A stretch of 64,000 nucleotides of DNA from Bacteroidia bacterium (GTDB lineage Bacteria; Bacteroidota; Bacteroidia; SpSt-205). The position numbers and the translations under genes are program-made. The number at the start of each line of letters is the position of its first letter. Position 1 is the first letter of the stretch. Positions 55,057 through 64,000 of this stretch are shown in pieces. The DNA lies in assembly GCA_026003215.1 (NCBI GenBank), contig BPGV01000001.1:1951729-2015728 (forward strand), in the 5' to 3' direction. The notes beneath the pieces are model-generated. The model was not told where the DNA came from. It saw nothing but the letters and a program-made list of their open reading frames with translations, and did no database searches.

Positions 55057-55668
55057 TTACCACCGTTCACCCGCAGGAATAGAAAGACAGAAGCGATTTT
55101 CTGGGGGATACGGTAAGCAAATATACGCCGGATTATAGGCACAATACGGAAAATACGCTCGGTTGAAGTCTATACAAGCGCTATCGCTGCGCAGTTCTAT
55201 GGGTACGTAGCGGCCGCCTTCGTAGGTAAGGCCTTGGACCGCTGTGGAGTCCCAAAAAGCTATGTAAAGCTGGCCGTTTTTTTCTCCATATACCAGCAAG
55301 CGAGCGGGGCTTTGGCAGGTGGGGAGGGTAGGTAGGTTTAGCCATAAGGCGCCTACTACGGGGGCTAATGCATTGGGGAGGGGTTCGTAGCGACCACGCA
55401 AGCGCCATTGGCTATCAGGCGGGAAGTACCGCAGGCCGGCAAAGCTTCCCCGTGCTTCTGCCGGTATCGGTGAGCGGGCATCTGCGCGAAACACACTGTC
55501 TTTTTGCCGGCGGGCTTCTTGCAAGAGCTGCTGGTAGGTACCCCACGGCTTTTCACAGAGCGGCAAGGGCGCGCTTCCTGCTGGGGTTTTTCGGGGCCAC
55601 AGGAGTAGGCCCCCTATGATAAGGGCCAGCACTACCGCTAATGCTCGCCACGAGAGCAGAGGACGCAT
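55057..55668 (-). CDS. DUF1684 protein, membrane-anchored
   Basis: 203 residues. N-terminal anchor (WRALAVVLALIIGGLLLW). The DUF1684 core is clear: RRQKDSVF, GLRYFPPDSQWRL, YEGGRYVPIEL, and the conserved C-terminal DFNRAYFPYCAYNPAYICLP with PPENRFCLSIPAGE. Function of the family is unknown. TAGCTTTG 5 nt upstream supports ATG 55668. First gene of an operon with engB. Confidence 0.88.
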   Translation of the reverse strand: MRPLLSWRALAVVLALIIGGLLLWPRKTPAGSAPLPLCEKPWGTYQQLLQEARRQKDSVFRADARSPIPAEARGSFAGLRYFPPDSQWRLRGRYEPLPNALAPVVGALWLNLPTLPTCQSPARLLVYGEKNGQLYIAFWDSTAVQGLTYEGGRYVPIELRSDSACIDFNRAYFPYCAYNPAYICLPYPPENRFCLSIPAGERW

Positions 55669-55673
55669 CTCGC

Positions 55674-55681
55674 CAAAGCTA
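55674..55681 (-). promoter_or_regulatory. -7 element TAGCTTTG for DUF1684-engB
   Basis: Exact TAnnTTTG ending 5 nt before ATG 55668. Confidence 0.65.
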
Positions 55682-55702
55682 CGACCCCCCGGTAAAATGC
55701 GC

Positions 55703-55710
55703 TACCTTTA
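55703..55710 (+). promoter_or_regulatory. -7 element TACCTTTA for the ATPase-DUF4276 pair
   Basis: One mismatch from TAnnTTTG, ending 9 nt before ATG 55720. Confidence 0.5.
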
Positions 55711-55719
55711 CCTAAGGGT

Positions 55720-56850
55720 ATGGTAGATAGATTGGAGCGGATTTCCATTCGGGGATATAAGAGCTTCGAAGCGCTGGATATAGAGCTACGCCCTATTAAT
55801 GTCCTGATTGGCGCAAATGGCGCAGGAAAGAGCAATCTACTCAGCCTTTTTCGGATGCTAAAAAGCTTAGCCGATGAGTCTCTTCAACTCTTCGTAGCTC
55901 GTGCGGGAGGAGCCGATATGATACTCCACTACGGCCGCAAAAAAACCCCAGAGCTTAGGATAAGCTTGTGGTTTCGCATGACCCGACCCAATCTCTACAA
56001 CGGCTATGAATGCAGCCTGGTACCCGTAGGCGACACCCTGTATATCAGCTATGAGAAAGCCCTTATTCACAGTAAGGACGAATATCCCCAACCTGCAGTG
56101 CGGTTTCATAAAGGGCCTTATAAGGAAAGTGCTTTGGCAAGGGCGCGAGCTAAAGCAGAAGGCGCTAAAAAGCAAGTCGTGGATTATGTATGGTCAGCCC
56201 TGCAATCTTACCGGCTCTATCATTTCCACGATACCAGTGAAGGCGCCCGAATCAAGCAGCCCGTAGATATAAATCAACGCTACTTTTTGTGGGAGGATGC
56301 GGGAAACTTAGCTGCATATCTATTTTTTTTGCGGGAGGCTTATCCTGCTGAGTATAGAAGTATTATAGAGGCTATACGATTAGCAGCGCCTTATTTTGGA
56401 GAATTTGTCTTGGAACCGCACCCTCTGCAAAAGAGGAGCATTCATTTAGCTTGGCAGGAGCGCGGCTCTGAGGTAGTCTTTGGGCCTAATGCCCTCTCCG
56501 ATGGTACGCTACGCTTTATCGCTCTCACGGTGCTTTTCTTGCAGCCTTCTAAGTTTCTCCCCAAAATAATCCTCATGGACGAGCCCGAGTTAGGCCTACA
56601 TCCGTATGCCATCGCGCTATTAGCAGAAATGATTCATAGTGTCAGCCGCCATACCCAACTCATCATAGCTACCCAGTCCCCGACCTTGCTCAATCATTTT
56701 GAGCCTGCAGACATTTTGGTAGTGGATAGAGAAAAAGCCGTCTCCACTGTTAGAAGATTGAATGAAAAAGATTTAGTCCACTGGCTTGAGGACTACAGCA
56801 TAGGACAGCTCTGGGAGAAAAATATCTTGAAGGGCGGGCCATCCCTATGA
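55720..56850 (+). CDS. AAA (ABC/RecF-like) ATPase, probable defence component
   Basis: 376 residues. Starts RISIRGYKSFEALDIEL, typical of the RecF/OLD/AAA_21 class. Walker A GANGAGKS at 31-38, ABC-like signature LSDGTLRFIAL near 265, Walker B IILMDEPELGLHP near 287 and H-region IIATQSPTLLNHF. No nuclease domain on this chain. The next gene (DUF4276) overlaps by 4 nt. Pairs of this ATPase type with a Toprim-like partner are known from AbiL and PARIS defence systems; this pair has the same plan but a DUF4276 partner. Confidence 0.88.
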   Translation: MVDRLERISIRGYKSFEALDIELRPINVLIGANGAGKSNLLSLFRMLKSLADESLQLFVARAGGADMILHYGRKKTPELRISLWFRMTRPNLYNGYECSLVPVGDTLYISYEKALIHSKDEYPQPAVRFHKGPYKESALARARAKAEGAKKQVVDYVWSALQSYRLYHFHDTSEGARIKQPVDINQRYFLWEDAGNLAAYLFFLREAYPAEYRSIIEAIRLAAPYFGEFVLEPHPLQKRSIHLAWQERGSEVVFGPNALSDGTLRFIALTVLFLQPSKFLPKIILMDEPELGLHPYAIALLAEMIHSVSRHTQLIIATQSPTLLNHFEPADILVVDREKAVSTVRRLNEKDLVHWLEDYSIGQLWEKNILKGGPSL

Positions 56851-57524
56851 AGCGTATCTTGATATTATGTGAGGGGCAAACGGAGAGTACCTTCGTACGG
56901 CAAATAGTGGCCCCCTGTTTTGAGGAAAAACTTTTTCTTCAGCCGGTAGTCCTTACCACAAAACGCGAAGGAAGTATGTCTAAAAAAGCAGGTGGCGTAG
57001 GTACTTATGTAAAGATTCGTGCAGATATATGTAAGCTCTTGCGTGACTCAAGCGCCAGAGCCGTTACTACATTTTTGGATTATTATGGATTGCCTAAGGA
57101 CTTTCCAGGAAAAGCTACCTTGCCTAAAAGTGGAGATATTTATACAAAAGTAGCTCATTTAGAAAAAGAGTTTGAGGAGGACATACAAAGCCATTGTGGA
57201 GGTAGTTCTCATACAGGGCGCTTTATTCCTTTCATTATGGTGCATGAGTTTGAAGCGCTTTTGTTTGCTGAGCCTACAAGCATAGGTAGCCATTTTGGGA
57301 GAGAGAGCAGCAAGCATCTTCTCCGTTTGCCTCAGCCGGAGTACATAAATGATACCCAAGAGAGACATCCAAAAGCGCGAATAATCCAGATTGCCCATGA
57401 GGCTGGTAGAGGATATAAACCCACCATAGATGGCATGAGCATTGCCCAAGCGATAGGGCTTGCTCGTATGCGGGATGCCTGTCCGCACTTTAATGCGTGG
57501 CTCCAGCGCTTGGAGCAGCTCTAA
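56847..57524 (+). CDS. DUF4276 protein, Toprim-like partner of the ATPase
   Basis: 225 residues. LILCEGQTES at 6-15 has the conserved acidic residue of Toprim/RloB-like folds. VTTFLDYYGLPKDFPG and IMVHEFEALLFAEP are the other DUF4276 blocks and supply further acidic residues. Probably a nuclease or effector controlled by the ATPase (inference). ATGA overlap with the ATPase. AT-richer than surrounding genes, consistent with recent gain. Ends 4 bp inside metF. Confidence 0.85.
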   Translation: MKRILILCEGQTESTFVRQIVAPCFEEKLFLQPVVLTTKREGSMSKKAGGVGTYVKIRADICKLLRDSSARAVTTFLDYYGLPKDFPGKATLPKSGDIYTKVAHLEKEFEEDIQSHCGGSSHTGRFIPFIMVHEFEALLFAEPTSIGSHFGRESSKHLLRLPQPEYINDTQERHPKARIIQIAHEAGRGYKPTIDGMSIAQAIGLARMRDACPHFNAWLQRLEQL

Positions 57525-58474
57525 TCCAGTTTGAGTCGCTGCATCAGCCGCAAAAGCGGTTTCGTGTAAAGCATTGTGTAAAAATGCAGGTTTTTTACCC
57601 CATGAGCCAAAAGGTCCATCGCTTGATGATAGGCCCATTCTAACCCTATCTCTAATACTTCTGCATCGTTTTGGGCGTTTGTGATAGCGTGGGCCAGCGG
57701 TTCTGGGATGGAAATATGAAAGCTACGCGGTAGGGAGTATAGGTGTTCTTTTTTGGTGAGGATTTTTAGGCCGGGAATGATAGGGATATGAATGCCGGCG
57801 GCCCGAGCTCTTTCCAGGAAGTCGTAGTAAAGTCGGTTATCCAAGAACATTTGGGTGATGGCATAGCTGGCGCCTGCATCTTGTTTGCGTTTGAGGTTAG
57901 CGATGTCAAAGGCGAGGTTGGGGGCTTGGTAGTGCTTCTCTGGGTAGGCAGCTACCCCTACACAAAAGTTCGTGGGCTGGGCATCGGTTAGCTCATCTAA
58001 GTAGCGTCCATGATTCATATTTATGATTTGCTCTACAAGCTCTACGGCGTAATGATTGACGGTGCGGTCGGTGCGGGGCGGGCGTGCGTATTTTTCTTCG
58101 CCTTGCAAGGCCATGACATTTTCTACGCCGAGGTAGTGGAGTTCTATCAGGGCGTCTTCGGTCTCCTCTCGGGTGAAGCCGTGACAGAGGAGGTGGGGGA
58201 CGGGTTCTATGCCGTATTTATATTTAATGACGGCGCAGAGGCCGAAGGTGCCGGGGCTTCTGCGTTTGACTCGGCGGCGAAAGGTGCCGTCCGGTTGCTC
58301 TTGCCACACGACTTCGGCGGCATGGCTGGTGATGTTGATATACCGCGGGCGATGGGGAAGTAGACTTTCTACGGCAGCGTGCACCTGCTGGACGCTTCCC
58401 CCCCGACGAGGGGGGATGATTTCCACGCTAATGAAAGGCCCGCTTTCGTAGGCTAAGATTTCAGCGATATGCAT
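57521..58474 (-). CDS. metF: Methylenetetrahydrofolate reductase
   Basis: 317 residues, full length. SVEIIPPRRGG, ITSHAAEV, HLLCHGFTREETEDALIEL, NVMALQGE and ITQMFLDNRLYYDFLERARAAG (given as ITQMFLDNRLYYDFL) are MetF motifs. FAD-dependent reduction of methylene-THF to methyl-THF for methionine synthesis. Third gene of the run algH, 58479, metF (4-nt gap). Confidence 0.95.
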   Translation of the reverse strand: MHIAEILAYESGPFISVEIIPPRRGGSVQQVHAAVESLLPHRPRYINITSHAAEVVWQEQPDGTFRRRVKRRSPGTFGLCAVIKYKYGIEPVPHLLCHGFTREETEDALIELHYLGVENVMALQGEEKYARPPRTDRTVNHYAVELVEQIINMNHGRYLDELTDAQPTNFCVGVAAYPEKHYQAPNLAFDIANLKRKQDAGASYAITQMFLDNRLYYDFLERARAAGIHIPIIPGLKILTKKEHLYSLPRSFHISIPEPLAHAITNAQNDAEVLEIGLEWAYHQAMDLLAHGVKNLHFYTMLYTKPLLRLMQRLKLD

Positions 58475-58478
58475 GGGG

Positions 58479-58802
58479 TCAAAGTTCCCAAATTTCGGAG
58501 AAGTATTGGAGGAGGGCTTCTCGGAGGAAGCGGCGCTGTTCTCCGGGCGTCCAGGGGGGCAGCTCTTGGGTGCGTTCCCAGGTAGGCCAGCCTTCGCTAT
58601 CGGTGCCTGTGCGGCGCATATAGCCGGCTCTTTCCAGCAAAACCAGAGTGCCGAGTTGGATGAGTTCAGTTTTGACTTTTTTTTCCTCGCCTTCGGGATA
58701 AAAGCCTAAGGTATTCAGTCCAATAAGGAAGAGTAGGGCTTCTTCGGAAGGGTTGGTGCCGTATTTTTGGGTAACTTTCTCTAAGAGGGCGTCCCAAGTC
58801 AT
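58479..58802 (-). CDS. Small conserved hypothetical protein
   Basis: 107 residues, soluble and mostly helical, Trp/Glu-rich (WDALLEKVTQKYG, ALLFLIGLNTLGFYPEG, AGYMRRTGTD). Begins 1 nt after algH and ends 4 nt before metF, so it is clearly cotranscribed. No named family that I recognise. Confidence 0.72.
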   Translation of the reverse strand: MTWDALLEKVTQKYGTNPSEEALLFLIGLNTLGFYPEGEEKKVKTELIQLGTLVLLERAGYMRRTGTDSEGWPTWERTQELPPWTPGEQRRFLREALLQYFSEIWEL

Positions 58803-58803
58803 C

Positions 58804-59349
58804 TTAATTTACGGTAGGGTCTTCGGGCAGGGTGGCCAGGAAAGCGTATTTACCGCCCAAGTCGGAGAGGACTTGTTGCCAGAGCTTTTGCGGTTCAGGG
58901 AAAAACACGTACTCTGCGCGGGCGGGCGCTACTATCCAAGCTTTTCGGGCCAGCTCATAGTCTAACTGGCCGGGGGCCCAGCCCGCATAGCCGGCCAAAA
59001 AACGAATCACCGTATCCGGCAAATCGCGGGTTGCCAGCACAGCTCGTAAGGCCCGGGGGTCTGCCGACCAGTATACCCCCTCTATAATCTTTTGGCTGTC
59101 TGGCAGCTGGGGGATGGCATGGAGGACAAAAAGCTTATTTTTTTCCACGGGGCCGCCTCGGTATAGGGTATTGGGGATTTCCCCGAAATAGTCGGTGACT
59201 TCTTTGACCTGTACGGGCATGGGATGATTGAGGACAAACCCCAAGCTCCCGCCGGCGTTATGCTCTACTAAGAGGATGACGGCGCGGAAAAAGTTCGCAT
59301 CTGGCAGGTAGGGTTCCGCTATCAGGAGGGTGCCTGGTGCGGGTGCCAT
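58804..59349 (-). CDS. algH: YqgE/AlgH family protein
   Basis: 181 residues. PGTLLIAEPYLPDANFFRAVILLVEHNAGGSLGFVLN (seen as LIAEPYLPDANFFRAV and GSLGFVLNHP), YRGGPV and FLAGYAGWAPGQLDYEL are family hallmarks. Role unknown; fold known as AlgH/YqgE (DUF179). TATCTTTG ends 4 nt before ATG 59349. Confidence 0.93.
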   Translation of the reverse strand: MAPAPGTLLIAEPYLPDANFFRAVILLVEHNAGGSLGFVLNHPMPVQVKEVTDYFGEIPNTLYRGGPVEKNKLFVLHAIPQLPDSQKIIEGVYWSADPRALRAVLATRDLPDTVIRFLAGYAGWAPGQLDYELARKAWIVAPARAEYVFFPEPQKLWQQVLSDLGGKYAFLATLPEDPTVN

Positions 59350-59353
59350 ACGC

Positions 59354-59361
59354 CAAAGATA
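59354..59361 (-). promoter_or_regulatory. -7 element TATCTTTG for the algH operon
   Basis: Exact TAnnTTTG ending 4 nt before ATG 59349. Confidence 0.7.
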
Positions 59362-59398
59362 AACAAAGCCCAGGGGTTATGGATTTGGGGAAAAGTCG

Positions 59399-59406
59399 TA
59401 CCTTTG
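59399..59406 (+). promoter_or_regulatory. -7 element TACCTTTG for tRNA-Gly
   Basis: Exact TAnnTTTG ending 6 nt before the mature tRNA 5' end; a useful calibrator of the initiation distance. Confidence 0.7.
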
Positions 59407-59412
59407 TGAGGC

Positions 59413-59485
59413 GCGGGAGTAGCTCAGCTGGTAGAGCGTCAGCTTCCCAAGCTGAAGGTCGCGGGTTCGAAACCCGTCTCCCGCT
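59413..59485 (+). tRNA. tRNA-Gly (anticodon CCC)
   Basis: 73 nt with a full cloverleaf: acceptor GCGGGAG/CTCCCGC, D arm GCTC/GAGC, anticodon stem TCAGC/GCTGA with loop TTCCCAA (anticodon CCC at 59446-59448), T arm GCGGG/CCCGT with TTCGAAA loop, discriminator T, as usual for tRNA-Gly. CCA is not encoded. It reads GGG codons. The next gene starts 19 nt downstream. Confidence 0.97.
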
Positions 59486-59504
59486 CAACGGCGCTATTTG
59501 TACG

Positions 59505-61496
59505 ATGTATCGAGTGTTTGGGTGTGCGGCCTTCGGGATGGCCTTTCTGTGGGGGCAAGCCTTAGAGGTTACCTACAAAGTAGAGGTTACGACTGTCGCC
59601 GGGAGTGGCCGGGTAGGGTATAAAAGCGGCCCAGCCTTAGAAGCGTCCCTCAACCGGCCCAATGGGATTGTCGTGGATAGGGCAGGGAATGTGTATTTCT
59701 CCGATGACAACAACCACTGCGTGCGCAAGGTTACGACGGATGGGCGCGTCGTGCTGGTAGCCGGGCAGCCCCGTGTGGCAGGCTTCGAAGATGGCGACCG
59801 TGAAGAAGCGACCTTCAACAGCCCCCATGGCCTCACCCTGGACCCTCAAGGCAACCTCTATGTGTGCGATTACTTCAACCACGCTATCCGTAAAATCTCG
59901 CCCAGTGGTACGATCTCTACGCTGGCAGGAGGGGGGGGGCGGGGGCTTCCAAGATGGAAATGGAGAAGAAGCGCGTTTTCTTTTTCCCATAGCCATCGTA
60001 CGCGATAGCCGAGGGAACCTCTGGGTCTTAGATGGGGGCAATAATGCCCTCCGAAAAATAACCCCACAGGGCCGCGTCCTCACGGTGGCCGGCAATGGTT
60101 CCCCGGGCTACAAAAATGGTTCTGGTCGCACCGCCCAGTTCAACTCGCCCGTCGGCTTAGCCATAGACCGAAACGATAACCTCTATGTGGTAGATGCCGG
60201 CAATCGCTGTATCCGAAAGGTTACCCCGCAAGGTGAGGTCTCTACCTTCGTAGAGCTGAACTTTCGGGGCTGGACCATCCGCGGTGAGCTGAGCGGGGGG
60301 CTGAGCTTCGCTACCAGCGGGGGAGGCCATGGCGGCGGGGTGGCGGTAGACCCTGACGGCAACTTGTATATTGCCGATGGCGGCCGACATATTGTGTATC
60401 AAATCAACGCCGCCGAACGCACGGTAGAAATCCTCGCCGGCACCGGCCGTCCGGGTTGGATAGATGGCAACGGTAAATACGCCCGCTTCTACGAGCCCGT
60501 GGAAATATGCCTCGGCGAAAAACCCAACGTCTTTTATGTCTGTGACTACCGAAACGCAGCCATACGCCGCATTACCATAGAAAAGTTAGAAAAATACAAA
60601 AAGCCTCAGCCCGTAGATACTCCCAAGGTAGAAGCGCCTAAAACGATTGCTCTCAATGTGCGCGTAGTATCCGAAGAAACCGGTCAACCCCTTTCCGGTG
60701 TCGTCATAAAAGCGTCTCCCGCTCAGGCTCCTTTTCCGCTGACTACGAATGCGCGGGGAGAGGCCCGAGCTGAGCTGCCCATAGGCCCTTATACCCTTAC
60801 CTTGTCTGTTGAAAAAGAGGGCTTTTCTCCCACACAGCGGGTTATCTCTGTCAAAGAGGCTCCGCAGGAAGTAGAGATCCGCTTGAAGCCTATCAAGCCT
60901 GCGCCCAAGCCCTTTTATGTGCGGGTAATAGATGAAAATACTAAGGCGCCTATTGCCCAGGCACAAGTGCGCTTGCTGAATGGTACGACGCTCCACCAGG
61001 CGGGTACTACCTCAGCAGCGGGTGAATATACCCCTACCCTCGTCGGTACCTATGAGGTAGAGGTGACTAAGGAAGGCTACTTTCCCTTTGCCGAGCGCGT
61101 GAATGTACGACCCGGAGACTCGCTGGTGGCTTTACTAAAGCCGGCAGTGATGGGGGCGCTCTTGCGGGAGACGCGGATTTACTTCAAGCCTACCAGTCCA
61201 GAGTTAGACCCTTCTTCGTATCCGGCGCTGGACCGTATAGCCGAGTTTCTCAAAAAGAATCCCAAGGTGCGTTTGCGCATACATGGCCATACCGATATTG
61301 GCGACCCCGACCCGCGTCATAACCAACGCCTCTCCGAGGAGAGAGCTATCAATGTACGGGCTTATCTTATTCGCAAGGGCATATCGCCGGATCGGCTGCA
61401 AGCTGTGGGCCACGGCAATACCCAGCCTATCGCCGACAATAGTACCCCTGAAGGCCGAGCTCTCAATCGGCGCGTAGAGTTTGAAGTTATCCCCTG

Positions 61497-61497
<1 letters not shown>
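59505..61497 (+). pseudogene. NHL-propeller, regulatory-like and OmpA protein, frameshifted at a G9 tract
   Basis: Signal peptide MYRVFGCAAFGMAFLWGQ. NHL repeats (NRPNGIVVDRAGNVYFSDD, TLDPQGNLYVCDYFNHAIRK) run to about residue 350, then CarboxypepD_reg-like modules, then a C-terminal OmpA domain (IYFKPTSPELDPSS, IHGHTDIGDPDPRHNQRLSE). Frame 1 reads to ISTLAGG; the matching NHL continuation GFQDGNGEEARFLFP is in the next frame. The break is at nine G, 59931-59939; eight G would give one 664-residue frame. As written it encodes only a short secreted fragment ending near 60008, without the OmpA part. Sequencing error or phase variation are both possible. Confidence 0.85.

Positions 61498-64000
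<2,503 letters not shown>

Overview
The window reads as a compact chromosome segment of a Bacteroidota bacterium. The evidence is lineage-typical genes: a CHU_C-type gliding/T9SS C-terminal domain (10737-18215), T9SS type A C-termini on two secreted enzymes, a GldB-like lipoprotein, a DUF3276 PUR-like protein, DUF1599, DUF1684, and promoters of the Bacteroidota form TAnnTTTG. Shine-Dalgarno sequences are essentially absent. GC is moderately high (about 55% by eye). Gaps are tiny, and most convergent neighbours overlap at their 3' ends, which suggests a streamlined and possibly thermophilic lineage (inference). No intergenic stretch exceeds 300 bases.

Layout. 1-4771: start of glmS, a secreted beta-propeller repeat protein, two small envelope proteins and a CcmC-like haem protein. 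4809-9131: a + strand run of MoxR ATPase, glycerol kinase, ATP-grasp ligase and esterase. 9351-18215: a DUF1573 protein with a clear terminator, then a 2492-residue T9SS surface protein carrying a beta-helix with long glycine-rich inserts, tandem SprB-type repeats and a CHU_C domain. 18288-29480: lysine and aromatic biosynthesis (dapB, DAHP synthase), nucleoside phosphorylase, M43 protease, a two-component pair, a biotinyl protein, trmD, mtaB and small membrane proteins. 29549-42641: S15-type hydrolase with T9SS tail, dtd, rsgA, sugar epimerase, M20 dipeptidase, lptB, a FadJ-like enzyme, xer recombinase and aroQ. 42599-50739: two Wzz-like paralogues, then a - strand block of OmpA-tailed FG-GAP protein, glycosyltransferase, VWA-like protein and GldB. 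50823-57524: DUF3276, LytS-type kinase, pyk, engB, DUF1684, and an AAA ATPase plus DUF4276 pair that looks like a defence module. 57521-64000: metF, algH, tRNA-Gly(CCC), a frameshifted NHL-OmpA protein, RNase R and the start of a polyprenyl synthase.

Cross-cutting signals. About 26 protein starts have TAnnTTTG, or a one-mismatch form, ending only 3-9 nt before the start codon, with 4 nt the commonest spacing. This implies leaderless or nearly leaderless mRNAs, and it fixed many starts here. Divergent genes share overlapping promoters. Nine of eleven convergent junctions overlap. Two proteins (48415-50739 and 59505-61497) share a propeller, regulatory-like domain, OmpA layout resembling the T9SS protein PorE; one of them is broken at a G9 tract. 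The best candidates for new biology are the ATPase-DUF4276 pair, the glycine-rich beta-helix adhesin, the leaderless/embedded promoter scheme and the G9 tract.
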